A DNA stretch of 64,000 bases from Jiella marina (GCF_024359545.1 NZ_JAKQZG010000014.1:86614-150613), one strand, 5' to 3'. Positions 8,256 through 21,620 are shown, counted from the first letter of the stretch. Numbers and translations: made by a program. Notes: generated by a model from the sequence alone, not told the origin.

Positions 8256-8920
8256 AACGCGGGCCGGTCAGCGCGGGGCCTTCGGTGGCGGACATCCCGA
8301 AGCGACGGGATGCCCTGCTCGTTCTTGACGTGGACGAGGTGATTCTCGAATTCATCGAGCCGTTCTCGCGGCTCCTTGGCGAGTATGGCGCCAAGCTCCA
8401 CCCTGAGAGTTTCCGGCTGACGGGCAACGTCCGTTCGATTTCGACCGGAACCGCCCTCTCCGGCTCGGAACTCGACCGCATCACCGAACAACTCTATCAG
8501 GAGCAGGAGCATCGTCAGCCGCTCGTGTCCGGCGTGGCAGAGGCGCTCTCGCGGCTCGGCGAGGTGGCGGACATCCTGTTCCTGACGGCGATGACGCCGG
8601 CCTATTACGGCAAGCGTCGTGCCTTGCTCGATGGCCACGGCCTCGACCATCCGATGATCGCAACGGAGCGTTCCAAGGGCGCCGTGGTCGCGCAGCTCGC
8701 CGAGCGCTGGCTTGGCCCGATCGTCTTCGTCGATGATCTGCCGCCGAATCTCGCCGCCGTGCGGCAGCGGGTCGATCGCGTGCGTCTGATGCATCTGATG
8801 GCCAACGAAGTGTTCCGCGACCATCTGCCGCCGCTCCCCTCCGGCGCCGTCAGCGCCGCGAACTGGCACGAAGGTCAAAACATCGTTCTCGACTGGCTGC
8901 GAATCGACGCTTCGTCCTGA
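8252..8920 (+). CDS. HAD-like phosphatase-fold protein
   Basis: A 222-residue protein with haloacid-dehalogenase superfamily hallmarks: motif I LVLDVDEVIL (DxD, residues ~25), motif II LFLTAM, and a motif IV-like IVFVDDLPPN. A magnesium-dependent phosphohydrolase is therefore plausible; the substrate is unknown. The start is a GTG overlapping the DUF3572 stop by four bases, so the two are probably co-translated, with dinB 87 bases downstream. Motif III Lys is not obvious (candidate K in ERSKGAVV). Confidence 0.75.
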   Translation: MKRGPVSAGPSVADIPKRRDALLVLDVDEVILEFIEPFSRLLGEYGAKLHPESFRLTGNVRSISTGTALSGSELDRITEQLYQEQEHRQPLVSGVAEALSRLGEVADILFLTAMTPAYYGKRRALLDGHGLDHPMIATERSKGAVVAQLAERWLGPIVFVDDLPPNLAAVRQRVDRVRLMHLMANEVFRDHLPPLPSGAVSAANWHEGQNIVLDWLRIDASS

Positions 8921-9007
8921 GGGCCGCCGACGGTTGAACCGGGCCACTGTTCGATCGCGCTTTTTCCCGGGATCAGCTATGATCGCGCGCGGCCGGATTG
9001 GAAAACC

Positions 9008-10348
9008 ATGGCGACCTCGGATCCTTTCAGCTTCTGTCGGGACTGTTTCACCGAATCGCACGGTTCGGCACGGCGTTGTCGCGCCTGCGGGAGCCCCCGG
9101 ATCCTCCGCCACGCGGAGCTGCGATCGCTCGCCATCGCCCATATCGACTGCGACGCCTTCTACGCCAGCATCGAAAAGCGTGACCGCCCGGAGCTCGCCG
9201 ATCGGCCGCTGATCATCGGTGGCGGACGGCGCGGCGTCGTCTCCACTGCCTGTTACATTGCGCGAATCCGCGGCGTGCGGTCGGCCATGCCGATGTTCAA
9301 GGCGCTGCAACTCTGCCCGAACGCAACGGTGCTCAGGCCCGACATGGCGAAATATGCGACCGTCGGCCGATCCGTCCGCGCCTTGATGAACGAGATCACG
9401 CCTCTCGTGGAACCGCTGTCGATCGACGAGGCGTTTCTCGACCTTTCCGGCACCGAAACGCTCCACCGCGCGCCAAGCGCCCTCACCCTCGCGCGTCTCG
9501 CCCGACGCATCGAGACCGAACTGGGCATCACCGTCTCGATCGGGCTTTCCCACAACAAATTCCTCGCCAAGATCGCCAGCGACCTGGAAAAGCCCCGCGG
9601 CTTTTCCGTCATCGGCCGGGAGGAGACGCTCCGGTTCTTGTCCGACAAGCCGATCGGGCTGATCTGGGGCGTCGGCCAGGCGATGGATCGCAAACTCGAG
9701 CGCGACGGTCTCCGCGTCATCGGCCAGCTTCAGACGATGGACGAAACCGACCTGATGAAGCGCTATGGCGACATCGGCCGCCGCCTCTGGCGGCTGTCAC
9801 GCGGTATCGACGAGCGAAGCGTCAATCCGCGCGGCGAGGCCAAGAGCATCTCCACCGAGACGACGTTTTCGACCGACAAGTCGACGCGCGAGGAGCTGCT
9901 GCCCATCCTGCGGGACCTGTCCGAAACGGTGGCGGCGCGGCTCAAGGCCACCGATCTGGCGGCTTCGGGAATCGTCCTCAAACTCAAGACCGCGGACTTT
10001 AAGCTGCGCACACGAAACCGCCGGCTGGCCGATCCGACACGTCTCGCAGACCGGATCTTCGCGACCGGACGCGCCCTGTTGGAGCGCGAACTCGACGGCA
10101 CGCGCTTTCGCCTGATCGGTATCGGCTGCGTCGATTTCTCTCCCGCGACGCGGGCCGACCCGGTCGATCTCGTCGACCGGGGCGCAGAGAAGCGCGCCAA
10201 GGCCGAAGCCGCACTCGATGATCTGCGATCGAAGTTCGGCAAGACGGCGATCGAGACCGGCCTCACCTTCGGTCGGCTGGAACGCCGCCATCGCGAGACC
10301 CAGCCGCCCGATCCGTCCGCAACGGCGCCCGACGTCTCGGCAGAATAG
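9008..10348 (+). CDS. dinB: DNA polymerase IV (Y family)
   Basis: A 446-residue error-prone translesion polymerase. The palm catalytic acids are seen in [12 protein letters not shown] and [11 protein letters not shown]. The fingers contain the STACYIAR block, followed by thumb and little-finger domains. The N-terminus has an extra Cys pair of pairs (FCRDC and CRACG, residues ~10-33) resembling a zinc ribbon, a feature I associate with rhizobial DinB proteins. The ATG at 9008 includes it. No alphaproteobacterial SOS box (GTTC-N7-GTTC) is visible in the 87-base upstream gap, so SOS control is not supported. Confidence 0.93.
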   Translation: MATSDPFSFCRDCFTESHGSARRCRACGSPRILRHAELRSLAIAHIDCDAFYASIEKRDRPELADRPLIIGGGRRGVVSTACYIARIRGVRSAMPMFKALQLCPNATVLRPDMAKYATVGRSVRALMNEITPLVEPLSIDEAFLDLSGTETLHRAPSALTLARLARRIETELGITVSIGLSHNKFLAKIASDLEKPRGFSVIGREETLRFLSDKPIGLIWGVGQAMDRKLERDGLRVIGQLQTMDETDLMKRYGDIGRRLWRLSRGIDERSVNPRGEAKSISTETTFSTDKSTREELLPILRDLSETVAARLKATDLAASGIVLKLKTADFKLRTRNRRLADPTRLADRIFATGRALLERELDGTRFRLIGIGCVDFSPATRADPVDLVDRGAEKRAKAEAALDDLRSKFGKTAIETGLTFGRLERRHRETQPPDPSATAPDVSAE

Positions 10349-10458
10349 TCCCGGCGAAATGAGCCTTTAGCGACGGTATGGCGGCCGAACGCACCCGCCT
10401 CAAGCTATCGATAAAATTTTTTCATTAATCCGTTGATTTAGAAAGACTAAAATCCGCC

Positions 10459-13953
<3,495 letters not shown>

Positions 13954-14133
13954 CGACCCGTCCCCCGCAGCAATTCGTCAGACATCCCGTCGGAATGTGT
14001 CCGGAGCATTATGACCCGCATACATGGCGCGAAAGGCGCCCGACCGCGCCCGTCCCCAGAAAAGTCCGGTCGTCCACCGACGATGCCATCCGCGTCCGGC
14101 AGATACATCGGGATGCAGCGCCGCCGAGGCTCG
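13954..14133. other. Gap between the 28-codon gene and dnaE
   Basis: No protein or RNA gene is recognised here. An 83-codon minus-strand frame overlaps it but has no family-like features and reads as arginine-rich shadow sequence. It presumably holds the dnaE promoter unless dnaE is read through from the SOS-box promoter at 14255-14283. Confidence 0.5.
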
Positions 14134-14220
14134 TCAGATCGCGTGGATGACCAAGCTAACAGCGAACACGAAGCTCGAAATTGCGACGAGCGAAAGAACA
14201 TCTTTGACGATGACGATCAT
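14134..14220 (-). CDS. 28-residue SOS-box-associated membrane peptide (SidA-like candidate)
   Basis: A short gene reading MIVIVKDVLSLVAISSFV followed by FAVSLVIHAI and TGA. After a basic/acidic KD pair at residues 6-7, almost every residue is hydrophobic, giving one membrane helix over ~8-27. GAAGGTG lies about 8 bases before the ATG. Upstream are CTTGACA (14278-14284) and a GTTC-N7-GTTC LexA-type box (14259-14273) inside the promoter spacer. Caulobacter SidA, an SOS-induced inner-membrane inhibitor of division acting on FtsW/FtsN, has 29 residues; the match in size, topology and control is suggestive but I see no provable sequence homology. The gene is too short for standard gene callers. 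Confidence 0.65.
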   Translation of the reverse strand: MIVIVKDVLSLVAISSFVFAVSLVIHAI

Positions 14221-14254
14221 GACAGCACACCTTCGATATCCCGTTATGATCGGC

Positions 14255-14284
14255 ATTTGTTCTTATTTTGTTCTAATTGTCAAG
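14255..14284 (-). promoter_or_regulatory. Promoter of the 28-codon gene
   Basis: TTGACA on the minus strand (14278-14283, part of CTTGACA, the alphaproteobacterial -35 consensus) is followed after 17 bases by a weak -10, ACAAAT (14255-14260). Transcription would begin near 14248, giving a leader of roughly 28 bases before the ATG at 14220. Confidence 0.5.
14259..14273 (-). promoter_or_regulatory. LexA (SOS) box, GAAC-N7-GAAC type
   Basis: On the plus strand GTTC (14259-14262), seven AT bases, GTTC (14270-14273); on the coding strand GAAC-N7-GAAC. This direct-repeat form is the alphaproteobacterial LexA site. It lies between the -35 and -10 elements, where a bound repressor would block RNA polymerase. 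The AT-only spacer strengthens the match beyond the eight fixed bases. Confidence 0.6.
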
Positions 14285-14538
14285 CGATCCAAGGGCCGCG
14301 ATCGGTGCTCAATTTGCCAGCGTTGTCGGGATGGTTGATGGCCGACGCACCCTGCAAGGCCGCGCCCCGTCATCCTGGCACGGCTTTGATGTGAAATTCC
14401 AAGCAGGTATGCGCGCTTTGGGCCGACCACGCGAACGCGCCGCCCGTGCCGAACCATGCTCGGGACGATCGAGTTCGTGACGGATGGGTATAGTGCGGAA
14501 CGAGCCGGCTTCGCGGTTCGAAGCCGAACCGTTCGGGT
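14285..14538. other. Gap between lolD end and the SOS-box promoter
   Basis: No gene is recognised. The part next to lolD contains a perfect hairpin (CGGCTTCG at 14506-14513 with CGAAGCCG at 14519-14526) that may end lolD transcription, although no T-run follows on the minus strand. Confidence 0.4.
14506..14526 (-). terminator. Hairpin downstream of lolD, weak terminator candidate
   Basis: An 8-bp perfect stem with a 5-base loop begins 12 bases after the lolD stop. There is no U-tract, so intrinsic termination is uncertain; it may instead protect the 3' end of the message. Confidence 0.3.
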
Positions 14539-15234
14539 TTAGCCCATGTCGAGCGGGACGACCTTGCCGTTTTCGAGGGTGATCGCCCGATCCATGCGTT
14601 TGGCCAGATCGTGATTGTGGGTGGCGATCAGCGCCGCGACCCCCGACTGGCGCACCAGCGCCGTCAGCGCATCGAAGACATAGCTCGACGTCGTCGGATC
14701 GAGATTGCCCGTCGGCTCGTCGGCCAGAAGCACGTGCGGTGAATTGGCGACGGCGCGGGCGATCGCCACGCGCTGCTGCTCGCCGCCGGACAGTTCGGCG
14801 GGGCGGTGGTGGGAGCGCTTGCCGATGCGCATGTAATCCAGAAGCTCCTGGGCGCGCGAGGCCGCTTCGCCGTGCTTCAGACCCATGATCATCTGCGGCA
14901 TCATGACGTTTTCGAGCGCCGAGAATTCCGGCAGGAGGTGGTGGAACTGGTAGACGAAGCCGATCGCTTGGCGGCGCATGGCCGTGCGTCGGTCGTCGCC
15001 GAGCGTTCCGCAGGCCTCGCCGCCCACATAGACCTCGCCCGTGTCCGGGCGATCCAGGAGCCCGGCGATATGGAGGAGCGTCGATTTGCCGGCCCCGGAG
15101 GGCGCGACGAGCGCCACCATTTCACCGGGGGAGATCATCATCTCGGCCTCGTCGAGGATCGTCAGGCGGTTCTCGCCCTGCTCGTAATGCCGGCCGACCG
15201 CTTCGAGGCGAAGCGCTGCTTGTTCCACCATCAT
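14539..15234 (-). CDS. lolD: Lipoprotein-releasing system ATP-binding protein LolD
   Basis: A 231-residue ABC ATPase of the MacB/LolD group that powers release of outer-membrane lipoproteins from the inner membrane. Walker A is APSGAGKST, the signature is [14 protein letters not shown], and Walker B is [12 protein letters not shown]; the H-loop is IATHNHDLA. The ATG at 15234 overlaps the lolC stop (ATGATG context), so translation is coupled; the ATG one codon later is equally possible. It is the last gene of proS-lolC-lolD. Confidence 0.94.
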   Translation of the reverse strand: MMVEQAALRLEAVGRHYEQGENRLTILDEAEMMISPGEMVALVAPSGAGKSTLLHIAGLLDRPDTGEVYVGGEACGTLGDDRRTAMRRQAIGFVYQFHHLLPEFSALENVMMPQMIMGLKHGEAASRAQELLDYMRIGKRSHHRPAELSGGEQQRVAIARAVANSPHVLLADEPTGNLDPTTSSYVFDALTALVRQSGVAALIATHNHDLAKRMDRAITLENGKVVPLDMG

Positions 15235-16529
15235 TCGTACCGCAAGGCGTCGACAGGATCGAGGCGGGACGCCCGCCAGGAGGGCGGGATCGTCGCCAGG
15301 AAGGACAGTCCGATGGCCATGCACACGACGAGGATGACCTCGCCGGTCTCCACTTCCGCCGGAAGCTGGCTGAGGAAGTAGAGCTGCGGGTCGAACAGGA
15401 CGACGCCAGTGATCCAGGAGAAGAATTGCCGCACGCTCTCGATGTTGAGGCAGAAGAGGACCCCGAGAAGGAAGCCTGCGAAGGTGCCGACCACGCCGAT
15501 CGACGCACCGGTGATGAGAAACACCCGCATCACCGCGCCCTTGGTCGCGCCCATCGTTCTCAGGATGGCGATGTCCCGCCCCTTGTCCTTCACCAGCATG
15601 AACAGGCCGGAGATGATGTTCAGCGCCGCGACCAGGACGATCAGCGTCAGGATGATGAACATCACATTCCGCTCGACGGTGAGCGCCGAGAAGAAGCTCT
15701 CATTCTGCTTCTGCCAGGTCACCGTGTAGATCGGGCGACCAGCGGCATCGGCGATATCGGCCTGCATTTCGGCCACCTGATCGGGATCGTTGACGAAGAT
15801 CTCGATCGACTGGACCTGGTCCTCCTGGTTGAAATAGAGCTGCGCCTCGGCAAGCGGCATGTAGACGTAAGCCGCATCGTATTCCGACAGGCCGATCTCG
15901 AAGATCGCGCTGACGGGATAGGCCTTCACACGCGGCGTGGTGCCGAGAGGCGTCACGTCGCCCTCGGGCGAGACCAGCGTGATCTGATCGCCGAGCCTCA
16001 GACCCAGCGACTGGGCCAGGCGGCTTCCGATGGCCACCCCCTCACCCTCGTCGAAACCCTTGAGCGATCCGAGGGTGATGTTGTCGGCGACGGGATCGAG
16101 ATTCTGCAGATCGGCCTCACGCACGCCCTTGACCAGCGCGCCGCTTGAAGACGTGGCAGGACCGGAGGCGAGAACCTGCCCCTGGACCAGCGGCATGACG
16201 AAATCGACGCCGGACACCCGGACCACGCGTTTGGCCACCTCGTCATAGTCGGTCAGAGGCTGGTCGATCGGAGAGAGAATCACGTGGCCGTTGACCCCGA
16301 GGATGCGTGTAAGGAGTTCCGCCCGGAATCCGTTCATCACCGACATGACGATGATCAGCGCCGCCACGCCCAGCATGATGCCGACGAAGGAAAAGCCGGC
16401 GATCACCGAGACGCCGGCGTCCCGGCGCCGCGAGCGCAGGTAGCGCCCCGCGATCATCCATTCGAAGCGCGAGAACGGTTTGGTCGACCCGGCGCCCCGC
16501 CCGTTCTCGGCGACGGAAGTCTCGCTCAT
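15231..16529 (-). CDS. lolC: Lipoprotein-releasing permease LolC/LolE type
   Basis: A 432-residue inner-membrane permease with the LolC/E layout: one N-terminal membrane helix ([20 protein letters not shown]), a large periplasmic domain (~60-280) and three C-terminal helices in a FtsX-like domain ([19 protein letters not shown] onward). Only one permease gene is present, as is usual in alphaproteobacteria where a single hybrid subunit (sometimes called LolF) probably forms a homodimer with LolD. The ATG overlaps the proS stop by four bases. Confidence 0.92.
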   Translation of the reverse strand: MSETSVAENGRGAGSTKPFSRFEWMIAGRYLRSRRRDAGVSVIAGFSFVGIMLGVAALIIVMSVMNGFRAELLTRILGVNGHVILSPIDQPLTDYDEVAKRVVRVSGVDFVMPLVQGQVLASGPATSSSGALVKGVREADLQNLDPVADNITLGSLKGFDEGEGVAIGSRLAQSLGLRLGDQITLVSPEGDVTPLGTTPRVKAYPVSAIFEIGLSEYDAAYVYMPLAEAQLYFNQEDQVQSIEIFVNDPDQVAEMQADIADAAGRPIYTVTWQKQNESFFSALTVERNVMFIILTLIVLVAALNIISGLFMLVKDKGRDIAILRTMGATKGAVMRVFLITGASIGVVGTFAGFLLGVLFCLNIESVRQFFSWITGVVLFDPQLYFLSQLPAEVETGEVILVVCMAIGLSFLATIPPSWRASRLDPVDALRYE

Positions 16530-17848
16530 GCCTGCACCCGCGTCACGACGGAGGCGAGCGGGATCGTCTCACGCTCCCCACTCGCGCGGATCTTGATCTC
16601 GGCCTCGCCTGCCTTGGCGCCGCGCGGCCCGACGATGACCTGCATCGGCAAGCCGATCAGATCCATGGTCGCGAATTTGGCACCGGCGCGCGTATCCTGG
16701 TCGTCATAGAGAACATCCAGCCCGGCCCTGCCCATCTCGGCGTAAAGCTGTTCGCAAGCCGCATCGCATTCCGCATCGCCGGGCTTCATGTTGATCAGAC
16801 CGACATCGAAGGGCGCGATGGATTTCGGCCAGATGATGCCGTTCTCGTCATGGGACGCTTCGATGGTCGCGGCGACGAGACGGCTCGGGCCGATGCCGTA
16901 GGAGCCCATGTGAACGGGGGTTTCCTTGCCGTCCGGCCCGGTGACCACCGCATTCATGGCGCTCGAATACTTGGTCCCGAAATAGAAGATGTGGCCGACC
17001 TCGATGCCGCGGGCCGCGACCTTGTCGTCTTCCGGCAGCGCGTCCCAGGTGGCTGTATCGTGCATCTCGTCCGTCGCTGCATAAGGCGTCGTCCAGCGGT
17101 CGACGATCGCGGCCAGCGAGACCGCATCGGAAAAGTCGATCCCCTCGCCCGGAACCTCGAGATCGAGGAAATCGCGATGGCAGAAGACCTCGCTCTCGCC
17201 GGTCGAGGCGAGAATGATGAACTCATGGCTGAGATTGCCGCCGATCGGTCCGGTCTCGGCGCGCATCGGAATCGCCTTCAGACCGCAGCGCGCGAAGGTC
17301 CGCAGATAGGAGACGAACATGCGGTGATAGGCGGTCTGCGCCGCCTCGAAGTCGAGATCGAAGGAATAGGCGTCCTTCATTAGGAATTCGCGCGAGCGCA
17401 TGACGCCGAAGCGCGGCCGCACCTCATCGCGGAATTTCCACTGGATGTGGTAGAGGTTGAGCGGCAGATCCTTGTAGGAGCGCACATAGGACCGGAAGAT
17501 GTCGGTGATCATCTCCTCGTTCGTGGGACCATAGAGCAGATCCCGCTCGTGGCGATCCTCGATCCGCAGCATCTCCTTGCCATAGGCGTCGTAGCGCCCG
17601 CTCTCCCGCCAGAGATCGGCGGACTGGATCGTCGGCATCAGAAGCTCGATCGCGCCGGAGCGGTTCTGCTCTTCACGGATGATGTTGCACACCTTGTCCA
17701 GCACCCGCTTGCCGAGCGGCAGGAAGGAATAGATGCCCGCCGACTGCTGGCGGATCATGCCCGCGCGCAGCATCAGCCGATGCGAGACGATCTCCGCCTC
17801 TTTCGGATTCTCCTTGAGAATGGGAAGAAAAAACCGCGACAGACGCAT
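16526..17848 (-). CDS. proS: Prolyl-tRNA synthetase (short bacterial form)
   Basis: A 440-residue class II synthetase charging tRNA-Pro. Class II motifs are visible: [11 protein letters not shown] near residue 45, motif 2 [17 protein letters not shown], and motif 3 [14 protein letters not shown]. It lacks the YbaK-like editing insertion, which is the normal state in alphaproteobacteria, where a separate ProXp-type deacylase often edits. The ATG at 17848 gives the family start [10 protein letters not shown]; a 60-residue in-frame extension upstream has no family match. It heads proS-lolC-lolD. Confidence 0.95.
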   Translation of the reverse strand: MRLSRFFLPILKENPKEAEIVSHRLMLRAGMIRQQSAGIYSFLPLGKRVLDKVCNIIREEQNRSGAIELLMPTIQSADLWRESGRYDAYGKEMLRIEDRHERDLLYGPTNEEMITDIFRSYVRSYKDLPLNLYHIQWKFRDEVRPRFGVMRSREFLMKDAYSFDLDFEAAQTAYHRMFVSYLRTFARCGLKAIPMRAETGPIGGNLSHEFIILASTGESEVFCHRDFLDLEVPGEGIDFSDAVSLAAIVDRWTTPYAATDEMHDTATWDALPEDDKVAARGIEVGHIFYFGTKYSSAMNAVVTGPDGKETPVHMGSYGIGPSRLVAATIEASHDENGIIWPKSIAPFDVGLINMKPGDAECDAACEQLYAEMGRAGLDVLYDDQDTRAGAKFATMDLIGLPMQVIVGPRGAKAGEAEIKIRASGERETIPLASVVTRVQA

Positions 17849-18102
17849 GGCGGGTCCGATCTGGAACGTCGAGTGAATCTCTGTTTGCGCTGAACCGCCT
17901 CTTAAACGGTCGGTCCGGGGTTGAAAAGATCGCAAGTCGGTGTGGCGCAACCCGAAATGCCGCTGATCCGGCGATGAGACATGAAATTCGTCACGAAGAA
18001 TGTCAGGGCGTAAAATTTCACGTGACAAGACTGTGCCACGCGGCTAACGTTTGGTCGCATAAAAACCGTGCCGTTCAAGGTACGAAATTAAGCGGTCTAG
18101 TC

Positions 18103-18212
18103 TTGGGAGGACGTGATTTCTGGCGCGGCCGATACGCCGCAGCCCCGGCAAAGCCGGCAGGAAATCCAGGCACGCGAATTCGAATGCAAGGCGAAAGCCT
18201 TGCATTTTTTTT
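18103..18212 (+). ncRNA. Candidate small RNA with three hairpins and terminator
   Basis: Reading the plus strand, three stems follow one another: GCGGC/GCCGC, CCGGC-AAA-GCCGG, and a 10-bp terminator stem with a GAAA loop and eight U residues. A possible promoter precedes it (TTCAAG at 18074, 17-base spacer, CTAGTC at 18097), which is weak. No protein gene lies upstream on this strand, so the terminator must serve a short non-coding transcript or antisense RNA to the proS leader. The 5' end is a guess. I do not recognise a named alphaproteobacterial sRNA family. Confidence 0.5.
18183..18212 (+). terminator. Strong intrinsic terminator (GAAA tetraloop)
   Basis: AATGCAAGGC (18183-18192), loop GAAA, GCCTTGCATT (18197-18206), then a T-run through 18212. 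Perfect 10-bp stem with a stable GNRA loop; works only for plus-strand transcripts. Confidence 0.85.
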
Positions 18213-18354
18213 GGGCAATTATCCTTGCTGCCCACTCTTCCAGCACAATAGTTCTTCTGAAAGTTCGCGTGATCACAGGCGTGAAACACGACAAACTTCC
18301 TTGGCTGCCGAAGTCGAGCCAGAGAGGCCAGATTGCCAAGGGGCAGTGGCTTGC

Positions 18355-18621
18355 TCAGGTGCCGGGGATGAAATGCGGCAGATCGTCCGGTCCGAGGCCA
18401 TAGACCTGCGTGACGACGTAGAAGCACGCAAAGACCACCGTGGCGAGAATGGTCGTCACGATCAGCTTTCGCCCCATACGGTGTTCCGCCGGCGCACTTG
18501 AGGTCGTGCCGAGGATCACTTCCTCGGATTCAAGCTGCGAGCGATGGCCGAAAGGCAGCACGACGAAGAGCGTCGTCCACCAGATGATGAAATAGATGGC
18601 GAGCGCCGAGATGATTCCCAT
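18355..18621 (-). CDS. DUF1467 family membrane protein
   Basis: An 88-residue two-helix membrane protein: helix 1 in the first ~25 residues (IISALAIYFIIWWTTLFVVLP), a conserved GHRSQ loop, and helix 2 near 55-75 (TTILATVVFACFYVVTQ). DUF1467 is conserved between mce and proS in Hyphomicrobiales; its function is unknown. The ATG at 18621 has a near-perfect AGGAGG five bases upstream; a GTG two codons earlier is disfavoured. It lies after mce in the same direction. Confidence 0.88.
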   Translation of the reverse strand: MGIISALAIYFIIWWTTLFVVLPFGHRSQLESEEVILGTTSSAPAEHRMGRKLIVTTILATVVFACFYVVTQVYGLGPDDLPHFIPGT

Positions 18622-18712
18622 CCGCACCTCCTGTCGTTATCCTGAGCCACCGGCCTCCGCCTGACCCAACGATCGTCGCCTTGAGCCTTGATTCCCGTGC
18701 CGGAAGGGCCGC

Positions 18713-19117
<405 letters not shown>

Positions 19118-19208
19118 GAGCGGACGCCTTCCCTGAAACTTGATTTTCGACACTGACCAAAACATGCTCGGAAAGGCAACAGCTTCCCGGTTCATACGCT
19201 CGGCACGA

Positions 19209-19937
19209 ATGATCAAACTCTACGGATTCGGCCCGGGTCTCGGGCTGCCGGACCTCAGCCCTTTCGTGATCAAGGCCATGATCCTCCTGGAGATGGCCGG
19301 GCTTCCCTTCGAGGTCAAGACGGGCCTTGGCGGAGTCCGCAAGGCGCCGAAGCGCAAGCTCCCCTTCATCGAGGACGACGGAAAGGTGGTGGCCGACAGC
19401 CGCTTCATCCTCTCCTATCTCGAGCGACGATACGGCGCAGACTTCAGCGGCGGATATGACGAGGCGACGCTTGCGGTCGGCCTGATGGCCGAGCGCATGC
19501 TCGAAGAATCGAGCTATTTCCTCGCTCTCGAACGACGCTGGATCAGGCCCGATGGATGGGCCGTGCTGGAAGAGACGGCATTTAGCCGGCTGCCCCGTCC
19601 GATGCGTGCGATCTTTCCGCCGCTGGTCCGCCGCAGCGTGCGGAAATCCCTGGAGGGGCAAGGCACCGGCCGGCTGACGGAGTCCGAAAACGACGCGCTT
19701 GCCGCCGAGAACGGCCGCGCTCTGGCGCTGCTTCTCGCGGACAAGCCCTATCTTCTGGGCGATCGTCCCTGCCGCTCGGACGCAACGGCGCTCGCCTTCA
19801 TCCTCGCTGGGAGCTGCGATGCCTTTCCCGGCGCGATCCGCGACTCCATCGTCAACGAGCCGAACGTCCTCGCCTATCGCGACCGGCTCCGGGCTCAGTA
19901 CCTGCAGGGATCGGCGAGAACGGAGTCCTCCGGCTGA
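19209..19937 (+). CDS. Glutathione S-transferase family protein (metaxin/FAXC-like)
   Basis: A 242-residue GST-fold protein. The N-terminal thioredoxin-like domain starts MIKLYGFGPGLGLPDLSPFV and contains RKLPFIEDDGKVVADSRFI, with a helical C-terminal domain ending in NVLAYRDRLRAQYL. The GLPDLSPF pattern is typical of the metaxin/FAXC-like group, so glutathione conjugation is not assured. It lies on the plus strand between mce and rnj, both on the minus strand: 91 bases divergent from mce, and 9 bases convergent with rnj. The ATG at 19209 starts the family domain. Confidence 0.85.
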   Translation: MIKLYGFGPGLGLPDLSPFVIKAMILLEMAGLPFEVKTGLGGVRKAPKRKLPFIEDDGKVVADSRFILSYLERRYGADFSGGYDEATLAVGLMAERMLEESSYFLALERRWIRPDGWAVLEETAFSRLPRPMRAIFPPLVRRSVRKSLEGQGTGRLTESENDALAAENGRALALLLADKPYLLGDRPCRSDATALAFILAGSCDAFPGAIRDSIVNEPNVLAYRDRLRAQYLQGSARTESSG

Positions 19938-19946
19938 CGCCGGCAG

Positions 19947-21620
19947 TTACGGGCTCGAGACGAACACCGTCACGATCGGCTTCTTGCCCCAGGCATCGGC
20001 CGCGGCGAAACGGACCGCCCGGCGCACGGCCTCGCGCACTGTATCGGGGTCCTTGCGGCGCTTCGGCGGAATGCTTTCCACGGCATCGGCCGCAGCGTCG
20101 ACGAGGATGTCCTCCATGTCGTCGCCCTCATCGTCGGCTTCCGGAATGCCGAGAGCGACGATTTCGGGATCGTCCCGGAGCGTGAACTTGGCCGTCAGTT
20201 CCACATGCACCGCGATGTGCCCGACGAAGGACAGGCGCCGCCGTTCGACGATTCCCGTCTCCTCGACCGTACCCAGGAGACGACCGTCCTTGTAGATGCG
20301 GCCGACGGGCACTTGATCGACAATTTCCGCATCGCCGGGCCACAGCCTCACCATATCGCCGTTGCGGGCGGGAACCACCGATTTGACGCCTGCTTCCTTC
20401 GCGAGCGCCGCATGGGCCACCAGATGGGCCGGTTCGCCATGGGCCGGCACCGCGATCGACGGACGCACCCATTCATACATGTCCCGCATCTCGCTACGGC
20501 GGGGATGACCGGACACGTGCACCAGCGCCTCGTTGTCCTCCAACACCCGAACACCGCGATCGATGAGGGCGTTCTTGATCTCGATGATCCCCTTTTCGTT
20601 GCCGGGGATCGAGCGGGAGGAAAAGATCACCATGTCGCCCTTGGAGAGGCTGACGGCAGGATGCTCGTCGCGGGCGAGCCGGGCCAGAGCGGCCCGCGGC
20701 TCACCCTGGCTGCCGGTCAGGATGATCACCGCCTTTTCCGGCGGAATGTAGCCGAAATCCTGTTCGGACAGGAAGGATGGGATGCCCTCCAGATAGCCGA
20801 GCTCGTCCGACACATCGATGACGCGCCGCATCGACCGGCCCATCAGCAGGACCTGCCGTCCGGCATCGCGGGCGGCGATCGCGACGGAGCGGATGCGGCC
20901 GACATTGGACGAAAACGTCGTGACCGCGACGCGGCCCGGCGCTTCGGTGATGATCTTGGCGAGCGAGGCGGAGACCTCGCGTTCGCTCGGACTGATGCCG
21001 TCGCGCATGGCGTTGGTGGAGTCGGCGATCATCGCCAGAACCCCCTCCTCGCCGATCTCGCGCAGCCGCCGCTCGTCCGTCGGCGCGCCGAGGACCGGCG
21101 TCGCGTCGATCTTCCAGTCGCCCGTGTGAAGAACGGTTCCCGCCTCCGTGCGGATCGCGAGCGCCACGGGCTCCGGGATGGAGTGGGTAACGTTGATCGC
21201 CTCGATCTCGAAGGAGCCGATCTTGAAGCGATCCCCGGCCTTGAAGATCTCGACCGGAATCTCCGGCGCTTCCGGCTCACCCTCCCGCTTGGCGGCCAGA
21301 AGGTTGGCCGTAAAGGCCGTAGCGTAGACCGGCGCCTTCAGACGCGGCCACAGATCGAGCAGAGCGCCGTAATGATCCTCATGGGCATGGGTGATGACGA
21401 TGCCCTTCACCGAGAGGCGGTTCTCCTCGATGAAGCGGATGTCCGGCAGAACGAGGTCGACACCCGGGATTTCCGGCCCGGCGAAGGACACGCCGCAATC
21501 GACCACGATCCATTCGCGATCGCTTTCGGGCCCGAAGCCATAGAGCGCGAAATTCATCCCGATTTCGCCGAGGCCGCCAAGCGGACAGAACACGAGCTCG
21601 CTCTTGTTGCTGTTTTTCAT
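19947..21620 (-). CDS. rnj: Ribonuclease J
   Basis: A 557-residue metallo-beta-lactamase/beta-CASP RNase with 5'-3' exonuclease and endonuclease activity in RNA maturation and turnover. The metal-binding motif HAHEDHYGAL is near residue 80, and further ligands occur at HTGDWKID and at ADSTNA. The C-terminal domain is present but ends soon after AAADAWGKKP. The ATG at 21620 is used; a TTG one codon upstream is dismissed. It is downstream of birA in the conserved nuo-birA-rnj order. Confidence 0.95.
   Translation of the reverse strand: MKNSNKSELVFCPLGGLGEIGMNFALYGFGPESDREWIVVDCGVSFAGPEIPGVDLVLPDIRFIEENRLSVKGIVITHAHEDHYGALLDLWPRLKAPVYATAFTANLLAAKREGEPEAPEIPVEIFKAGDRFKIGSFEIEAINVTHSIPEPVALAIRTEAGTVLHTGDWKIDATPVLGAPTDERRLREIGEEGVLAMIADSTNAMRDGISPSEREVSASLAKIITEAPGRVAVTTFSSNVGRIRSVAIAARDAGRQVLLMGRSMRRVIDVSDELGYLEGIPSFLSEQDFGYIPPEKAVIILTGSQGEPRAALARLARDEHPAVSLSKGDMVIFSSRSIPGNEKGIIEIKNALIDRGVRVLEDNEALVHVSGHPRRSEMRDMYEWVRPSIAVPAHGEPAHLVAHAALAKEAGVKSVVPARNGDMVRLWPGDAEIVDQVPVGRIYKDGRLLGTVEETGIVERRRLSFVGHIAVHVELTAKFTLRDDPEIVALGIPEADDEGDDMEDILVDAAADAVESIPPKRRKDPDTVREAVRRAVRFAAADAWGKKPIVTVFVSSP

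Larger units (their letters stand above)
17849..18354. other. proS/DUF1467 gap, 506 bases, no protein gene
   Basis: No frame shows a convincing protein. The stretch is less GC-rich than its surroundings. On the plus strand it ends with a strong intrinsic terminator (18183-18212) although no plus-strand gene precedes it, which points to a small RNA (18103-18212). Confidence 0.6.

Noticed and set aside
8937..8953. GAAC-N9-GTTC inverted repeat before dinB considered as a LexA box.
   Set aside because: Alphaproteobacterial LexA boxes are direct repeats (GTTC-N7-GTTC). The inverted form with nine bases does not match, so SOS control of dinB is not claimed.
7898..9553. A 551-codon minus-strand frame opposite DUF3572, the HAD-like gene and dinB.
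   Set aside because: It is composition shadow of GC-rich codons. The plus-strand frames show real family motifs and ribosome-binding sites.
10349..10458. AT-rich stretch between dinB and dnaE as a terminator or origin-like element.
   Set aside because: No hairpin or iteron repeat could be found; only a run of T residues without a stem.
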